Notes: a model not told the origin generated them from the sequence alone. Shown: positions 6,953 through 15,542, counted from the stretch's first letter. The stretch: DNA of 25,017 bases from STF1-107 sp964457935 (GCA_964457935.1 CAYWFC010000013.1:1-25017); one strand, 5' to 3'. Translations and numbers: made by a program.

Positions 6953-8113
6953 ATGGAAAAGACAATTTTGCATTGCGATATGAATAATTTCTTCGCGTCA
7001 GTCGAGTGTATAGCCAATCCCAGTATGAAGAGTTATCCTGTGGCAGTATCTGGCAATCCCGTCAAACGCACAGGGATTATTTTAGCTAAAAATTATCTAG
7101 CCAAAGCATACGGAGTAAAGACTGGCGAAGCGATATGGGAAGCCAAACAAAAATGTCCTAATCTAATATGCATAGCGCCTAATTTTGCTCGATACGAGGA
7201 GTATTCTCAAAAAGCGCTGGATATTTACAGCAAGTATACAGATAAAATAGAAAGTTTCGGGCTAGACGAAGTATGGCTAGACTGTACAGATAGCGTTGGG
7301 CTATTTGGCAACGGCGAGACGATCGCGAAGAAAATCCAAGGCGAGATTTTTGACACACTCGGCTTGTCCATATCTGTGGGGGTGTCGTTTTCTAAAACAT
7401 TGGCAAAATTAGGCAGTGATATGAAGAAGCCCAAAGGCATCACAGTCATAGACCGCAATAATTACGAGAATGTCATCAAAAACATTAGACTAGATGATAT
7501 CATCATGGTAGGCAAAAAGACACTAAAGAAATTAAATAAGATGAATATCTATACTCCATATGATTTAATTTCTTATGACAAGTCACTACTAAAAAGTTAT
7601 TTTGGAGTTACTGGCGAGAGACTTTATGCCATGATCAAAGGCGAAGACGACGATGTGGTGCAAAACAACGACGAGCATATTACCAAAAGCGTAGGAAATG
7701 GTATGACCGCTCCACACGATATCACAGACATAGATGAGATCAAAGAATACATATATTTTTTGTCCGAAATGGTCGCCACTCGTATGAGAAAGCACAATTT
7801 CTGTGCTTATACTATCAATATGTCTATCAAATATGCAGATTTTTCCAGTCAAAAAGAGCAAAAGACTTATTCCTTGCCATTCGCCAGTTGCGAAACTATC
7901 AGCAAGTACGCTCTAGAACTATTTGATAAAATGACAAAAGGCTCTTTTGCCCCTGTGCGTGCTCTGCGTATAAAATGCAATAATCTCATCACCAATACTC
8001 AGCCTATGCAATTAAGTTTTTTATCAAATAATGAAAATAAAAAAGAGCAATTAGGGCTCACTATCGATAGACTGCGTGATAAATATGGAAAAGAAAGTAT
8101 AAATTTCGGCTAA
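6953..8113 (+). CDS. dinB: Y-family DNA polymerase IV
   Basis: This 386-residue translesion polymerase bypasses damaged template bases. Palm residues are visible: D9 in HCDMNNFF, and D105-E106 in FGLDEVWLD; F14 is in the steric-gate position. The segment SVGVSFSKTLAKLGSDMKKP is the usual nucleotide and template contact region, the helix-hairpin-helix and little-finger domains follow, and QLSFL at 353-357 is a plausible sliding-clamp-binding motif. The N-terminal motif has N11 where many relatives have a second acidic residue. AAGGTGG lies before the ATG. A LexA box overlaps the promoter, so SOS induction is expected. The gene and the following transglycosylase form a plus-strand island among minus-strand operons. 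Confidence 0.95.
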   Translation: MEKTILHCDMNNFFASVECIANPSMKSYPVAVSGNPVKRTGIILAKNYLAKAYGVKTGEAIWEAKQKCPNLICIAPNFARYEEYSQKALDIYSKYTDKIESFGLDEVWLDCTDSVGLFGNGETIAKKIQGEIFDTLGLSISVGVSFSKTLAKLGSDMKKPKGITVIDRNNYENVIKNIRLDDIIMVGKKTLKKLNKMNIYTPYDLISYDKSLLKSYFGVTGERLYAMIKGEDDDVVQNNDEHITKSVGNGMTAPHDITDIDEIKEYIYFLSEMVATRMRKHNFCAYTINMSIKYADFSSQKEQKTYSLPFASCETISKYALELFDKMTKGSFAPVRALRIKCNNLITNTQPMQLSFLSNNENKKEQLGLTIDRLRDKYGKESINFG

Positions 8114-8142
8114 AAATAATCCAATCTACATAAACTTATATT

Positions 8143-8676
8143 GTGAAAAAGATTATTCTTATAATATCTCTAATCTTAGTAACTAGCGCCACTGTGGTGT
8201 GTGGATATTTTTTCGTAGCCTACCCTATCAAGTATAGAGATTTGATAAAACAGATTTCAGAGAAATACTCTATATCACCATCTCTCGTCGCTAGCATGAT
8301 AAATGTAGAGTCATCCTACAATCCTAATGCAGAGTCTAGTGCGGGTGCAATAGGCCTGATGCAAATAATGCCAAATACGTGCAAATATGTATGCGACATG
8401 TATGGATTGACATATGACAAAGATAGTATGTACCTACCAGAATACAATATAGAGATTGGCTGTCTGTATCTCAAATATTTGCAAACTAAGTTTGACGACA
8501 CTGGTACAGTATTGTGTGCGTATAATGCTGGTGAGACCACTACTCGTGCATGGCTAAAAAATGATGAATATTCAGAAAATAATACAATAAAATATATTCC
8601 ATATAAAGAAACAAAAAATTATATAAAAAAAATAAATAAAAATATTAAAATTTATAAAAAAATATATAAAAAATAA
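8143..8676 (+). CDS. Membrane-anchored lytic transglycosylase (SLT family)
   Basis: The 177-residue product starts with a hydrophobic segment (residues about 3-26) that exports or anchors it, followed by a Slt/MltE-like domain. Visible motifs are the catalytic glutamate E56 in NVESSYNP, GAIGLMQIMP at about 68-77, and CAYNAGE. Such enzymes cleave peptidoglycan to 1,6-anhydromuramyl products. The start is GTG, 29 bases after dinB, without a recognisable Shine-Dalgarno sequence, so the start is less certain than the domain. The C-terminal tail is Lys/Ile/Asn/Tyr-rich and encoded by DNA almost devoid of G on this strand. Its stop abuts the stop of the convergent membrane-protein gene, with no spacer. 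Confidence 0.88.
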   Translation: MKKIILIISLILVTSATVVCGYFFVAYPIKYRDLIKQISEKYSISPSLVASMINVESSYNPNAESSAGAIGLMQIMPNTCKYVCDMYGLTYDKDSMYLPEYNIEIGCLYLKYLQTKFDDTGTVLCAYNAGETTTRAWLKNDEYSENNTIKYIPYKETKNYIKKINKNIKIYKKIYKK

Positions 8677-9690
8677 TTAATTTTTATTTATTTTAGTGTC
8701 TTTTATTAAAATAAAGAAATAATAAATAAATGCTAGAACACTGCTAAAAATATAGAAATATTTAACAATAAAATCAAATCCAAAATTGGATAAAATAAAT
8801 ACTACTAAAATAATTACTGCATTTTTTATCAAATCATCATCGCTCCGCGTTTTGATTAATCCTCTGATATTGTACACCAGTATCAGATATGTCGTCATTA
8901 GCGCAAAATACATAATCAACGCATACAAAAAGTACAAAACTCCACTAGATGATTTTGCTACTGTCAGCAGTGGCATGGATATACCGCTATTATCTGATAA
9001 TAATAACACAAATCCCGTCAAGCATATCATAGTCATAATGATTGCGCCGACTATTACCAGCGACCGAGTACGGTTGTCTTTAGCACTATCTTTTATAGTA
9101 ATATTTAGCGCGCCAAGAGAATTGCTCAACGTAAATAACATAGCAAATAATATAGAGTGAGGGATTTTGCTGACATTAAACTCTAAACTACCTACAAATT
9201 CGCCTTTGGCAAAAAAGGATATCAACACTACAGCAAACAATGTCAACAATATTGGTATTACTACTGCAGATATTTTTTTGATCGAGTCTAATTTACCTAC
9301 CAATATAAAGAAGCACAAAACACTGCACAATAATGACATTACAGGAAATTTGAAATCATATATCATAGAAAATATATTTTCACATCCTGCCAGCATAGCA
9401 CTGGCAGTGATGGTGAAATTGACTATCAAGATAATATTGACATAACTATCGTACTTTCCAAAAGTAACGTTGTTAAAGTCACTAAGATTGTCCACATGGT
9501 ACATCCGAGCAACGTTCTGTACCTTCATATTAACGCACACAAATAGTATGGCAAATATTAGCGCCCCTATCAAAAAACTCATGCCATATTGCGCAAAAAA
9601 GACATCTATCTCCTGCCCAGACACAAATCCAGCGCCTAATATAGACCCTAAATACATAAATATGATGCTAAAATCAATCTTTTTTCTCAT
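8677..9690 (-). CDS. YkvI-family multi-spanning membrane protein
   Basis: This 337-residue, strongly hydrophobic protein has about ten predicted membrane segments. The N-terminal segment contains GAGFVSGQEI, the signature of the YkvI-like family (COG3949), which is related to amino-acid/solute transporters of the LeuT-like fold. The substrate is unknown. The C-terminus is a short lysine-rich tail. The start codon overlaps the end of the upstream TPR gene by 17 bases, which implies coupling; the upstream sequence is A-rich with only a weak ribosome binding site. It is the last gene of the dnaG-rpoD run of minus-strand genes. Confidence 0.85.
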   Translation of the reverse strand: MRKKIDFSIIFMYLGSILGAGFVSGQEIDVFFAQYGMSFLIGALIFAILFVCVNMKVQNVARMYHVDNLSDFNNVTFGKYDSYVNIILIVNFTITASAMLAGCENIFSMIYDFKFPVMSLLCSVLCFFILVGKLDSIKKISAVVIPILLTLFAVVLISFFAKGEFVGSLEFNVSKIPHSILFAMLFTLSNSLGALNITIKDSAKDNRTRSLVIVGAIIMTMICLTGFVLLLSDNSGISMPLLTVAKSSSGVLYFLYALIMYFALMTTYLILVYNIRGLIKTRSDDDLIKNAVIILVVFILSNFGFDFIVKYFYIFSSVLAFIYYFFILIKDTKINKN

Positions 9691-11434
9691 TTTTCTTATT
9701 ATATTTTTTTATCAACATATATATGTCTGCCCTTTCGTCATCCATATATAATTCGTTTTCTTTTATAGCCAATCCAAAAGGTTTGGCGGATTTATTGAAA
9801 TCATCTACAGTAAATCTAACAGCTCTGATGCTTTTTAATGCAGTGACATAGTCATCAAAGAAAAACACGCAGTACAGAGTACATAATATACGTTCGAGCA
9901 CATTTTTGTTATTCAGTAGATGGGCATTGGTAGAGTTTATCCTGTCTATAAAGAAATAAAATGCTGTATTGAGTGCTTTGTGATGAAATCTGCAGTTTTG
10001 ACTCAATAAAAATACACCCATCACTCCAGTGTATGCCGTGAACAATTCTTCACTGTATTTATCAAAAAATGATTTATTCGGGGCGATAACTTGCACTGCC
10101 CTGTTATTTGTCACAATATTGACATCGTCAATGTCATAGCCTGCTCGTATCATAGCCACCAATAACTTATATTTTTTGTAGTCAGTGACATATATACTCT
10201 TTAGGTATTTGTGCAGTACTTTGTTTATTGCCTTATGCTTGAAACTACATAACACGTCGAAATATTTGTCGTCGTCTTGCGTTAGCACATAATTACACAC
10301 GCCCTTCACATTTTCTGAATACGCCAAAAATTTATCAGCCAGATCAGTATCTTGCTCATTTAATTTTACTAATTTTTTGAATGCTGATTCCAGCCGTCTT
10401 GTGATACTAGGTGGCGTGACATAAGTATAATCAACCTCGCTTGGATATTTGTCCATAGCCTCCAGTACATATAACGACACAAAAGTTGTTTGGTCTATTA
10501 AAGTCAATTTTGACATAATATCTTTGGCCTCATCAACTTTACCTAGCTTGAATAAACTGATAGCATTCATATAATGATACTTTTGTGAATAAGGATATTT
10601 TTTCAACAAAAAATTAGTAAGATCATATACTTCCTGATGACGATTATATTTTATCAGTTCGCTGATTATACCATTATTTCTGATACTAAACACCCAATTT
10701 TGTGAGCAAAATTGGGTGTATTTTTGCAAATAAAATCTTATCGCATTTTCATTCCCCATCACCAACGAGGAGTATATCAATGCATGTAAAATTTGTTCGT
10801 TTTGTTTATCCGTCTCGGCATATAAGTCCTTGCATATCTGATACGCGACATTTGGCATATTCATATAATGATATGCTACTGTTTGCAATAATTTGTAATC
10901 CACATAATAATAACTTTTCGGACTAATGATATCTGGTGTGTCGACTATTTCACTATAGCGCCCCTCAGACAATAATGCTGATAAATGATTGAGTTTTTTT
11001 GCATCTGGTTTGTCTGCTTTTGGTACATGGTCTCCACTTAAACAATTTTTGTAATTCGGAATTTGCTTCCGCACATCTTTCAATAGCTTTTTGTAGGCTT
11101 TTTCTCCACCATAAATATCTAAATAAAATGCAATCGCACTCTCAGCACTTAGCGAATTCAATGCAAATAGCAATCTAAAATATTCCACATCACTCAGCAT
11201 GACGTCTTTTAATGACATTTTGTATAGGCTGAGTTGCAAATAATCTTGGTCATCGAGAGTATTGTACATGAGTTCCATACATGCAGATATCAAGCGTTCG
11301 GACTGATGATTGCACTTCTCTATGGCGTCCATGAGCACTGCGTACGCGTCAAAAAAGCGACGACCTGTGTACAGATCTCTCGCTTTGTTTATCACTTTTT
11401 CCTCTAGGCTATCCTTAATATTGTATATTTTCAT
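9674..11434 (-). CDS. TPR-like helical repeat protein
   Basis: This 586-residue, largely alpha-helical cytoplasmic protein has no signal peptide. Several stretches look like tetratricopeptide repeats, for example ARDLYTGRRFFDAYAVLMDA near residue 18, the HYMNMPNVAYQICKDLYAET region near 185, and YHYMNAISLFKLGKVDEAKD near 285. The C-terminal half is helical but not clearly repetitive. A scaffolding or protein-binding role is the general expectation; the partner is unknown. It lies 35 bases after the zinc-ribbon gene and overlaps the next gene. There is no Shine-Dalgarno sequence before its ATG; instead a TATAAT lies 11 bases upstream with a Spo0A-box-like site just before it. A perfect 12-base hairpin lies inside the gene. 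Confidence 0.8.
   Translation of the reverse strand: MKIYNIKDSLEEKVINKARDLYTGRRFFDAYAVLMDAIEKCNHQSERLISACMELMYNTLDDQDYLQLSLYKMSLKDVMLSDVEYFRLLFALNSLSAESAIAFYLDIYGGEKAYKKLLKDVRKQIPNYKNCLSGDHVPKADKPDAKKLNHLSALLSEGRYSEIVDTPDIISPKSYYYVDYKLLQTVAYHYMNMPNVAYQICKDLYAETDKQNEQILHALIYSSLVMGNENAIRFYLQKYTQFCSQNWVFSIRNNGIISELIKYNRHQEVYDLTNFLLKKYPYSQKYHYMNAISLFKLGKVDEAKDIMSKLTLIDQTTFVSLYVLEAMDKYPSEVDYTYVTPPSITRRLESAFKKLVKLNEQDTDLADKFLAYSENVKGVCNYVLTQDDDKYFDVLCSFKHKAINKVLHKYLKSIYVTDYKKYKLLVAMIRAGYDIDDVNIVTNNRAVQVIAPNKSFFDKYSEELFTAYTGVMGVFLLSQNCRFHHKALNTAFYFFIDRINSTNAHLLNNKNVLERILCTLYCVFFFDDYVTALKSIRAVRFTVDDFNKSAKPFGLAIKENELYMDDERADIYMLIKKYNKKNEKKD
10691..10718. repeat. Perfect 12-bp inverted repeat inside the TPR gene
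   Basis: CACCCAATTTTG (10691-10702) and CAAAATTGGGTG (10707-10718) pair perfectly around a 4-base loop. On the plus strand (antisense to the gene) the stem is followed by TATTTTTG, which makes it terminator-like in that direction; on the coding strand TTTAG follows. Confidence 0.8.
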
Positions 11435-11455
11435 TAGTATATTTTATTATATTTT

Positions 11456-11464
11456 TTCGACAAA
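11456..11464 (-). promoter_or_regulatory. Spo0A-box-like site upstream of the TPR gene
   Basis: On the minus strand this reads TTTGTCGAA, an exact match to the TGTCGAA core. It ends four bases before TATAAT (11446-11451), within the 35-base gap between the zinc-ribbon and TPR genes. Confidence 0.4.
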
Positions 11465-11469
11465 TATCT

Positions 11470-12165
11470 CTATTTATCCAAAACTATTATTCTTCTGCAT
11501 TCTTCGCAAGGTAGCATCTTTTTCTTTTTGAGATTTTCGATGAAATTTAAACTCAATTCCATTTTGCATCCGCCACAACGATTGTTCTCCAGACTAACAA
11601 ACACAGGGAAAATATTATCGTCTTTTAGTTTCTTGTACTTAGCGTAAATTTCTGGATTTACATCTTTTTCTAGTTCTTTGATTTGTTCATTGAGTACTTG
11701 TATTTGTGGTTCGCATGCTTTCTCTAATTCTGCCACTTTATCTTTCAATACATTGTATTTTTCTTTGGTGATTTTTAGTTTGGCCATAGCGCTTTTATAG
11801 TCGCCGAGCAGACGCAGTATTTTCTCTGTCATCAGTTTGGTTTCTTGCTCCATTATGGCGAATTCAGTCGCTAAAGTATTGCTATTATTGATCAAATCCT
11901 TGATATTATCAACAGTAGACTTGGATATGTCGTTCTTCTTAATTATTTCTGATTTTGCATAATTTCGGTCAAAATTAGCCTTGATCTGCTGATATTCTTT
12001 CAGCAAATTCTCTGCGTTGTTCTCTGTCTGGCCTATAAATGTCTTGCCATCACGCATAATGTTTGACAAAGTAGTTAATTGCTTGTACTCCAAAGAGTTT
12101 TTGACATTTCTCTTTATTTGGAGTATCTGTCTATCTAAATCTTGAATCTTGTAAATGGTATTCAT
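11470..12165 (-). CDS. Coiled-coil protein with C-terminal C4 zinc ribbon (CdsZ/CT398-like, DUF164 type)
   Basis: The 231-residue protein is almost entirely coiled coil (residues about 8-175), followed by a zinc ribbon with C197-GG-C200 and C220-EE-C223. This is the architecture of the former DUF164 family, whose chlamydial member CT398 has been reported to bind the sigma-54 holoenzyme. The ATG at 12165 is chosen over an upstream in-frame codon at 12180, because AGGAGA, encoding the final two arginines of RpoD, sits at ribosome-binding distance. The RpoD stop and this start are one base apart, so the gene is tightly coupled to rpoD, which makes a role around RNA polymerase worth considering. 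Confidence 0.88.
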   Translation of the reverse strand: MNTIYKIQDLDRQILQIKRNVKNSLEYKQLTTLSNIMRDGKTFIGQTENNAENLLKEYQQIKANFDRNYAKSEIIKKNDISKSTVDNIKDLINNSNTLATEFAIMEQETKLMTEKILRLLGDYKSAMAKLKITKEKYNVLKDKVAELEKACEPQIQVLNEQIKELEKDVNPEIYAKYKKLKDDNIFPVFVSLENNRCGGCKMELSLNFIENLKKKKMLPCEECRRIIVLDK

Positions 12166-12166
12166 A

Positions 12167-12178
12167 TTATCTCCTATC
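12167..12178 (-). promoter_or_regulatory. Stop/Shine-Dalgarno coupling element at the end of rpoD
   Basis: On the minus strand GATAGGAGATAA encodes Asp-Arg-Arg-stop of RpoD and is also the ribosome binding site of the zinc-ribbon gene, whose ATG follows after one base. The identical 12-mer occurs at the end of the preceding sigma-like gene. Confidence 0.8.
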
Positions 12179-13237
12179 ATCTTCGTCTTCTAATTTCTTC
12201 AAATTGTTTTTGCTTCTTAGTTTCCTCAGTGCTTTTGCTTCTATTTGACGTATGCGTTCCCTAGTGACACCGAATTCTCTCCCGACCTCTTCCAAAGTCC
12301 TGTGATGTCCGTCATCTAGACCGTATTTGAGACGCAAAACTTTTTGTTCTCTAGGGGTCAATACATTCAACACATTCATTAATTGGTCTTTTAGCATACT
12401 GCGCATAGCCAATTCGTGCGGGGAGAGCGCCGATTCATCAGCTATGAAGTCACCTATTTTACTGTCGTCTTCGTCACCCACTTTGCTCTCTAATGATATA
12501 GGGTCGATGGCGATTCTTTGTACTTCTATTACTTTCTCCACAGTAGTACCCATACGCTCAGCTATCTCATCTACAGTAGGGTCTCTGCCCAATTCTTGCA
12601 ATAACTGCCTGCTGACGCGGTTTTGCTTGTATATAGTCTCTACCATATGCACAGGCACACGTATGGTTCTCGCTTGGTCAGATATGGCACGAGTAATACT
12701 CTGTCTAATCCACCATGTAGCATATGTGGAAAATCTAAAGCCTTTGGTGTAGTCAAATTTTTCGACTGCTTTCATTAGTCCTATATTGCCTTCTTGGATG
12801 AGATCCAAAAACTGCATATTGTACTTATTTTGATACTTTTTGGCGATACTAACTACTAATCTCAGATTTGACTCTATGAGTTTGCTTCTCGCTTCTTCAT
12901 TTTGCTCCTCTGTCAAGAGTTTGGCGTAGCGTTTCTCTTCTTCGCCTGTCAATAGTGGGACTTTGCCGATATCTTTTAGATACATTTTCACCGGGTCATT
13001 CACATTGATTTGACTGATGATTTCTTGAAATTCTTTGTCATCTAGAGGCTTCTCAATGACCGGGCTGGTGATCTCTATATCATTTTGGAGCAGGCATTCT
13101 TTGATTTTATCCAATTCTCCCGGTTCTAAATCATATTTCGCTAATGCTAGCCATAAATTATCTTCTGTAATAGACTTGGCATTCTTGTCTTTTAATTTAT
13201 TCAAAATCTTTTCGCATATCTCGTTAATATTTTCCAT
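12167..13237 (-). CDS. rpoD: Primary sigma factor SigA/RpoD
   Basis: This 356-residue housekeeping sigma factor has a short, divergent N-terminus (residues 1-78, region 1.1-like). Region 1.2 is DPVKMYLKDIGKVPLL (81-96). Regions 2.1-2.4 follow at about 116-188 with FLDLIQEGNIGLMKAVEKFD and the melting motif YATWWIRQ. Region 3 is at about 190-260 (RVPVHMVE), and region 4 ends with the helix-turn-helix EVGREFGVTRERIRQIE. It directs RNA polymerase core to -35/-10 promoters. AGGAGA within the stop region of the upstream gene serves as the ribosome binding site, two bases beyond the stop. The length is close to that of Bacillus SigA. It lies downstream of dnaG, as in the classical dnaG-rpoD operon. 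Confidence 0.97.
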   Translation of the reverse strand: MENINEICEKILNKLKDKNAKSITEDNLWLALAKYDLEPGELDKIKECLLQNDIEITSPVIEKPLDDKEFQEIISQINVNDPVKMYLKDIGKVPLLTGEEEKRYAKLLTEEQNEEARSKLIESNLRLVVSIAKKYQNKYNMQFLDLIQEGNIGLMKAVEKFDYTKGFRFSTYATWWIRQSITRAISDQARTIRVPVHMVETIYKQNRVSRQLLQELGRDPTVDEIAERMGTTVEKVIEVQRIAIDPISLESKVGDEDDSKIGDFIADESALSPHELAMRSMLKDQLMNVLNVLTPREQKVLRLKYGLDDGHHRTLEEVGREFGVTRERIRQIEAKALRKLRSKNNLKKLEDEDDRR

Positions 13238-13239
13238 AC

Positions 13240-13251
13240 TTATCTCCTATC
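13240..13251 (-). promoter_or_regulatory. Stop/Shine-Dalgarno coupling element before rpoD
   Basis: On the minus strand GATAGGAGATAA encodes Asp-Arg-Arg-stop of the short sigma-like protein and supplies the ribosome binding site of rpoD, whose ATG follows after two bases. It is identical to the element at the end of rpoD. Confidence 0.8.
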
Positions 13252-13758
13252 TTCTGTACTACATTGTGCAATTATCTCCATTCTTAACCAATAATGCACA
13301 AAATCTACTACTTTTAGTTTGGTGTCAGTGTGATATTTTTCGACTACCTTAAATAATGCCATATTGGCTATCTGTACGATGTCTAATAACTGGATATTTG
13401 CGAATTTACGTGCATAATTGCATGCTATCGCCAATGCAGTCTTGACATTAGCATGGATAAACTCGTCTTTGTACACTGGGTCATTAGTTTGCTTATACAT
13501 ATCCAGTGCTTGCTTTTGTTTTGCCTCGGATAAATCCTTAAAATTTTTGATATCGTAATAATAATCAAGTACTTCTGACAATTTCTCGTCATCTATATCT
13601 ATATCATTGGCGACATTGTCATCCAAAATCAGTCGTCTAAAATCCACTACATTAGTAATACCGTTTTGGACATAATGCGTGTAATCATCATCCACATTTT
13701 CGCACCCAATATCTACCAAATATCGGTATAGTGCATTATTTTTGTCTATTTCTATCAT
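13240..13758 (-). CDS. Short sigma-70 region-2-like protein between dnaG and rpoD
   Basis: This 172-residue protein is not a complete sigma factor. Residues about 98-167 align with region 2 of the adjacent RpoD: LLDIVQIANMALFKVVEKYH against FLDLIQEGNIGLMKAVEKFD, then FVHYWLRMEI against YATWWIRQSI, with one extra residue between. Regions 1.2, 3 and 4 are absent, and the N-terminal about 95 residues are acidic, with several DDD/DID runs. The E-G pair of the core-binding loop and one of the two promoter-melting tryptophans are changed, so promoter recognition is doubtful. AAGGTGAG precedes the ATG, 11 bases after dnaG; rpoD follows after two bases. It could be a degenerate duplicate, a core-binding modulator or an anti-sigma-like decoy. 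The homology is my own alignment by eye. Confidence 0.8.
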   Translation of the reverse strand: MIEIDKNNALYRYLVDIGCENVDDDYTHYVQNGITNVVDFRRLILDDNVANDIDIDDEKLSEVLDYYYDIKNFKDLSEAKQKQALDMYKQTNDPVYKDEFIHANVKTALAIACNYARKFANIQLLDIVQIANMALFKVVEKYHTDTKLKVVDFVHYWLRMEIIAQCSTEDRR

Positions 13759-13769
13759 ATACTCACCTT

Positions 13770-15542
13770 CTAAAATCGTTTGGATAGCGATTTGATCTTT
13801 TCATCTATTTGTTTGATCTTCTGCAAAGTGTCTACCATAGTTTGGTCATCTTGGCATAGTTTTAATTCATCCATTAGTTTGCTTTTCTTTGACTTGAGAT
13901 ACTCTTTACCAATATTATTAAGACACTCGTTGTAATATACAGCTGTGTCCCTGCCGTTGAAGTCATAATTAATGAGCTTGTCCCACAGACCGTCCTTGAT
14001 TACATCGTATTCATCAAAAATAGCAGTAATATTCAATTCTCTTCCGTCGTTGACAGCACTGCGGATATAGTCAAAAACTTCAGAATATTCATCTCGGTCC
14101 GCGAAAAGATACTCAAAATCACTAATACTAGCAAATGTCTTTTTGTGCAATACGCATGCCAATAAATATTGTTTGCCACTTTGTTCAGTATTAGACAAGG
14201 GCTTTTCACTCACTTCCGCAGGCGGAGTAAATGTCAAAGCCTTAGGGTCACTGATGCTGTCGCGCAATATTTCTACAGGAATTTTAGTGATTTCTCGTAG
14301 ATATACTAGATATATTTCTCTCTCAGCAGACGACGACAGCCTACCTATGTACGATAGACATGATGTTACATACTTGCTTTTTTCGTCATTTTTGGTCAAA
14401 TCATAATTTTTTCGCAAATCGTCTATTATGAATTCGATGCAATCTTTTGACTGATTTATTACCTCATCAAATCCACTTTTGCCGAATTTGGAAATAAACT
14501 CGTCTGGGTCTTTGGCATCGTGCAGTCTACACACCTTGACATCTAATCCTACTTGGCGCAAAATCTCTATCGCCTTGTATGTGGCATTTTGACCAGCACC
14601 GTCATTATCGAGACACAATATTACTTTGTCAGTCAATCTCAATATCTCTTTGGCGTGGTATTGAGTGAATGCTGTACCCATGCATGCTACAGTGTTTTTG
14701 TACCCATGACTGTAGCACGATATCACGTCTATCTGCCCCTCTACTATTAGCACATAGTCCAATGCATTAGCTTTCTTTAATTCACGTAGGTTGTTTATGC
14801 CATATATTATTTGACTTTTGTTAAACAGCATTGTCTGTGGTGTGTTTTTGTACTTTGCACGACTTTTGCCAGTGATATCTCTCGAAGTAAATCCTATGAC
14901 GTCGCCAAATGTATTCATAATAGGGAATGTTAGCCTCGAGCCTTGATGATCATATATATCATCTCTCTCACCTACACTCGCTACTCCGCTCTCTATCAAA
15001 TCCTGCCTACTATAACCCAACGCACGCAGATACTTGATAGAGTCATGATAGTTCACTGATGCGCCGACTTTGAACACTCGCATTGCTTCGTCACTTATGT
15101 GTCTGCTTTCTGCGTATTGCTTGTAGACAGCACCTTGTTCGGTTTGTAATTGAGATATGTAATAATTTGTAGTTTGTTTCAGTATTTCTAGATACTTGTC
15201 TTTTTGCTTTTTTCTCTTTATGACATCATCAGACTGGATAGCGGTAGGTATTTCCATTCCGGCGTTCTTGGCTAATATTTGCACAGCCGTAGGGAAATCC
15301 ACATTCTCATACATCATTACGAATGTGATGACATTACCGCTAGCGCCACAGCCAAAACACTTGAAAAATTGTCCATCTTCTTTGATAGATAGAGACGGTG
15401 TCTTCTCATTATGAAATGGACAGCATGCCCAATAATTAGCCCCGCGTCTAGTCAATTTTATGTATTTGGAAATAGTAGATACAATATCATTTTTGTATCT
15501 TAGTTGTTCCATAAATTCACTTGGATATTGACTATTTCTCAT
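13770..15542 (-). CDS. dnaG: DNA primase
   Basis: This 590-residue primase makes the RNA primers for replication. The N-terminal CHC2 zinc domain has C41, H44, C62 and C65 (CCPFHNEKTPS and FKCFGCGASGN). The TOPRIM catalytic core follows, with IVEGQIDVIS and the acidic motif ILCLDNDGAGQNAT. The C-terminal about 150 residues are the divergent helicase-binding part. The ATG at 15542 is chosen over an in-frame TTG at 15554, because GAGG lies six bases upstream of it. The gene heads a run of closely spaced genes with the sigma-like gene, rpoD and the zinc-ribbon gene. A SigH-like promoter lies 30-60 bases upstream. Confidence 0.96.
   Translation of the reverse strand: MRNSQYPSEFMEQLRYKNDIVSTISKYIKLTRRGANYWACCPFHNEKTPSLSIKEDGQFFKCFGCGASGNVITFVMMYENVDFPTAVQILAKNAGMEIPTAIQSDDVIKRKKQKDKYLEILKQTTNYYISQLQTEQGAVYKQYAESRHISDEAMRVFKVGASVNYHDSIKYLRALGYSRQDLIESGVASVGERDDIYDHQGSRLTFPIMNTFGDVIGFTSRDITGKSRAKYKNTPQTMLFNKSQIIYGINNLRELKKANALDYVLIVEGQIDVISCYSHGYKNTVACMGTAFTQYHAKEILRLTDKVILCLDNDGAGQNATYKAIEILRQVGLDVKVCRLHDAKDPDEFISKFGKSGFDEVINQSKDCIEFIIDDLRKNYDLTKNDEKSKYVTSCLSYIGRLSSSAEREIYLVYLREITKIPVEILRDSISDPKALTFTPPAEVSEKPLSNTEQSGKQYLLACVLHKKTFASISDFEYLFADRDEYSEVFDYIRSAVNDGRELNITAIFDEYDVIKDGLWDKLINYDFNGRDTAVYYNECLNNIGKEYLKSKKSKLMDELKLCQDDQTMVDTLQKIKQIDEKIKSLSKRF

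Noticed and set aside
8108..8136. SigE promoter for the transglycosylase, from CATAAACT at 8129
   Set aside because: The -10 matches well, but the sequence 14 bases upstream has no -35 similarity.
8640..8720. Terminator between the transglycosylase and the YkvI-type gene
   Set aside because: The stretch is only AT-rich; no stem with G-C pairs is visible.
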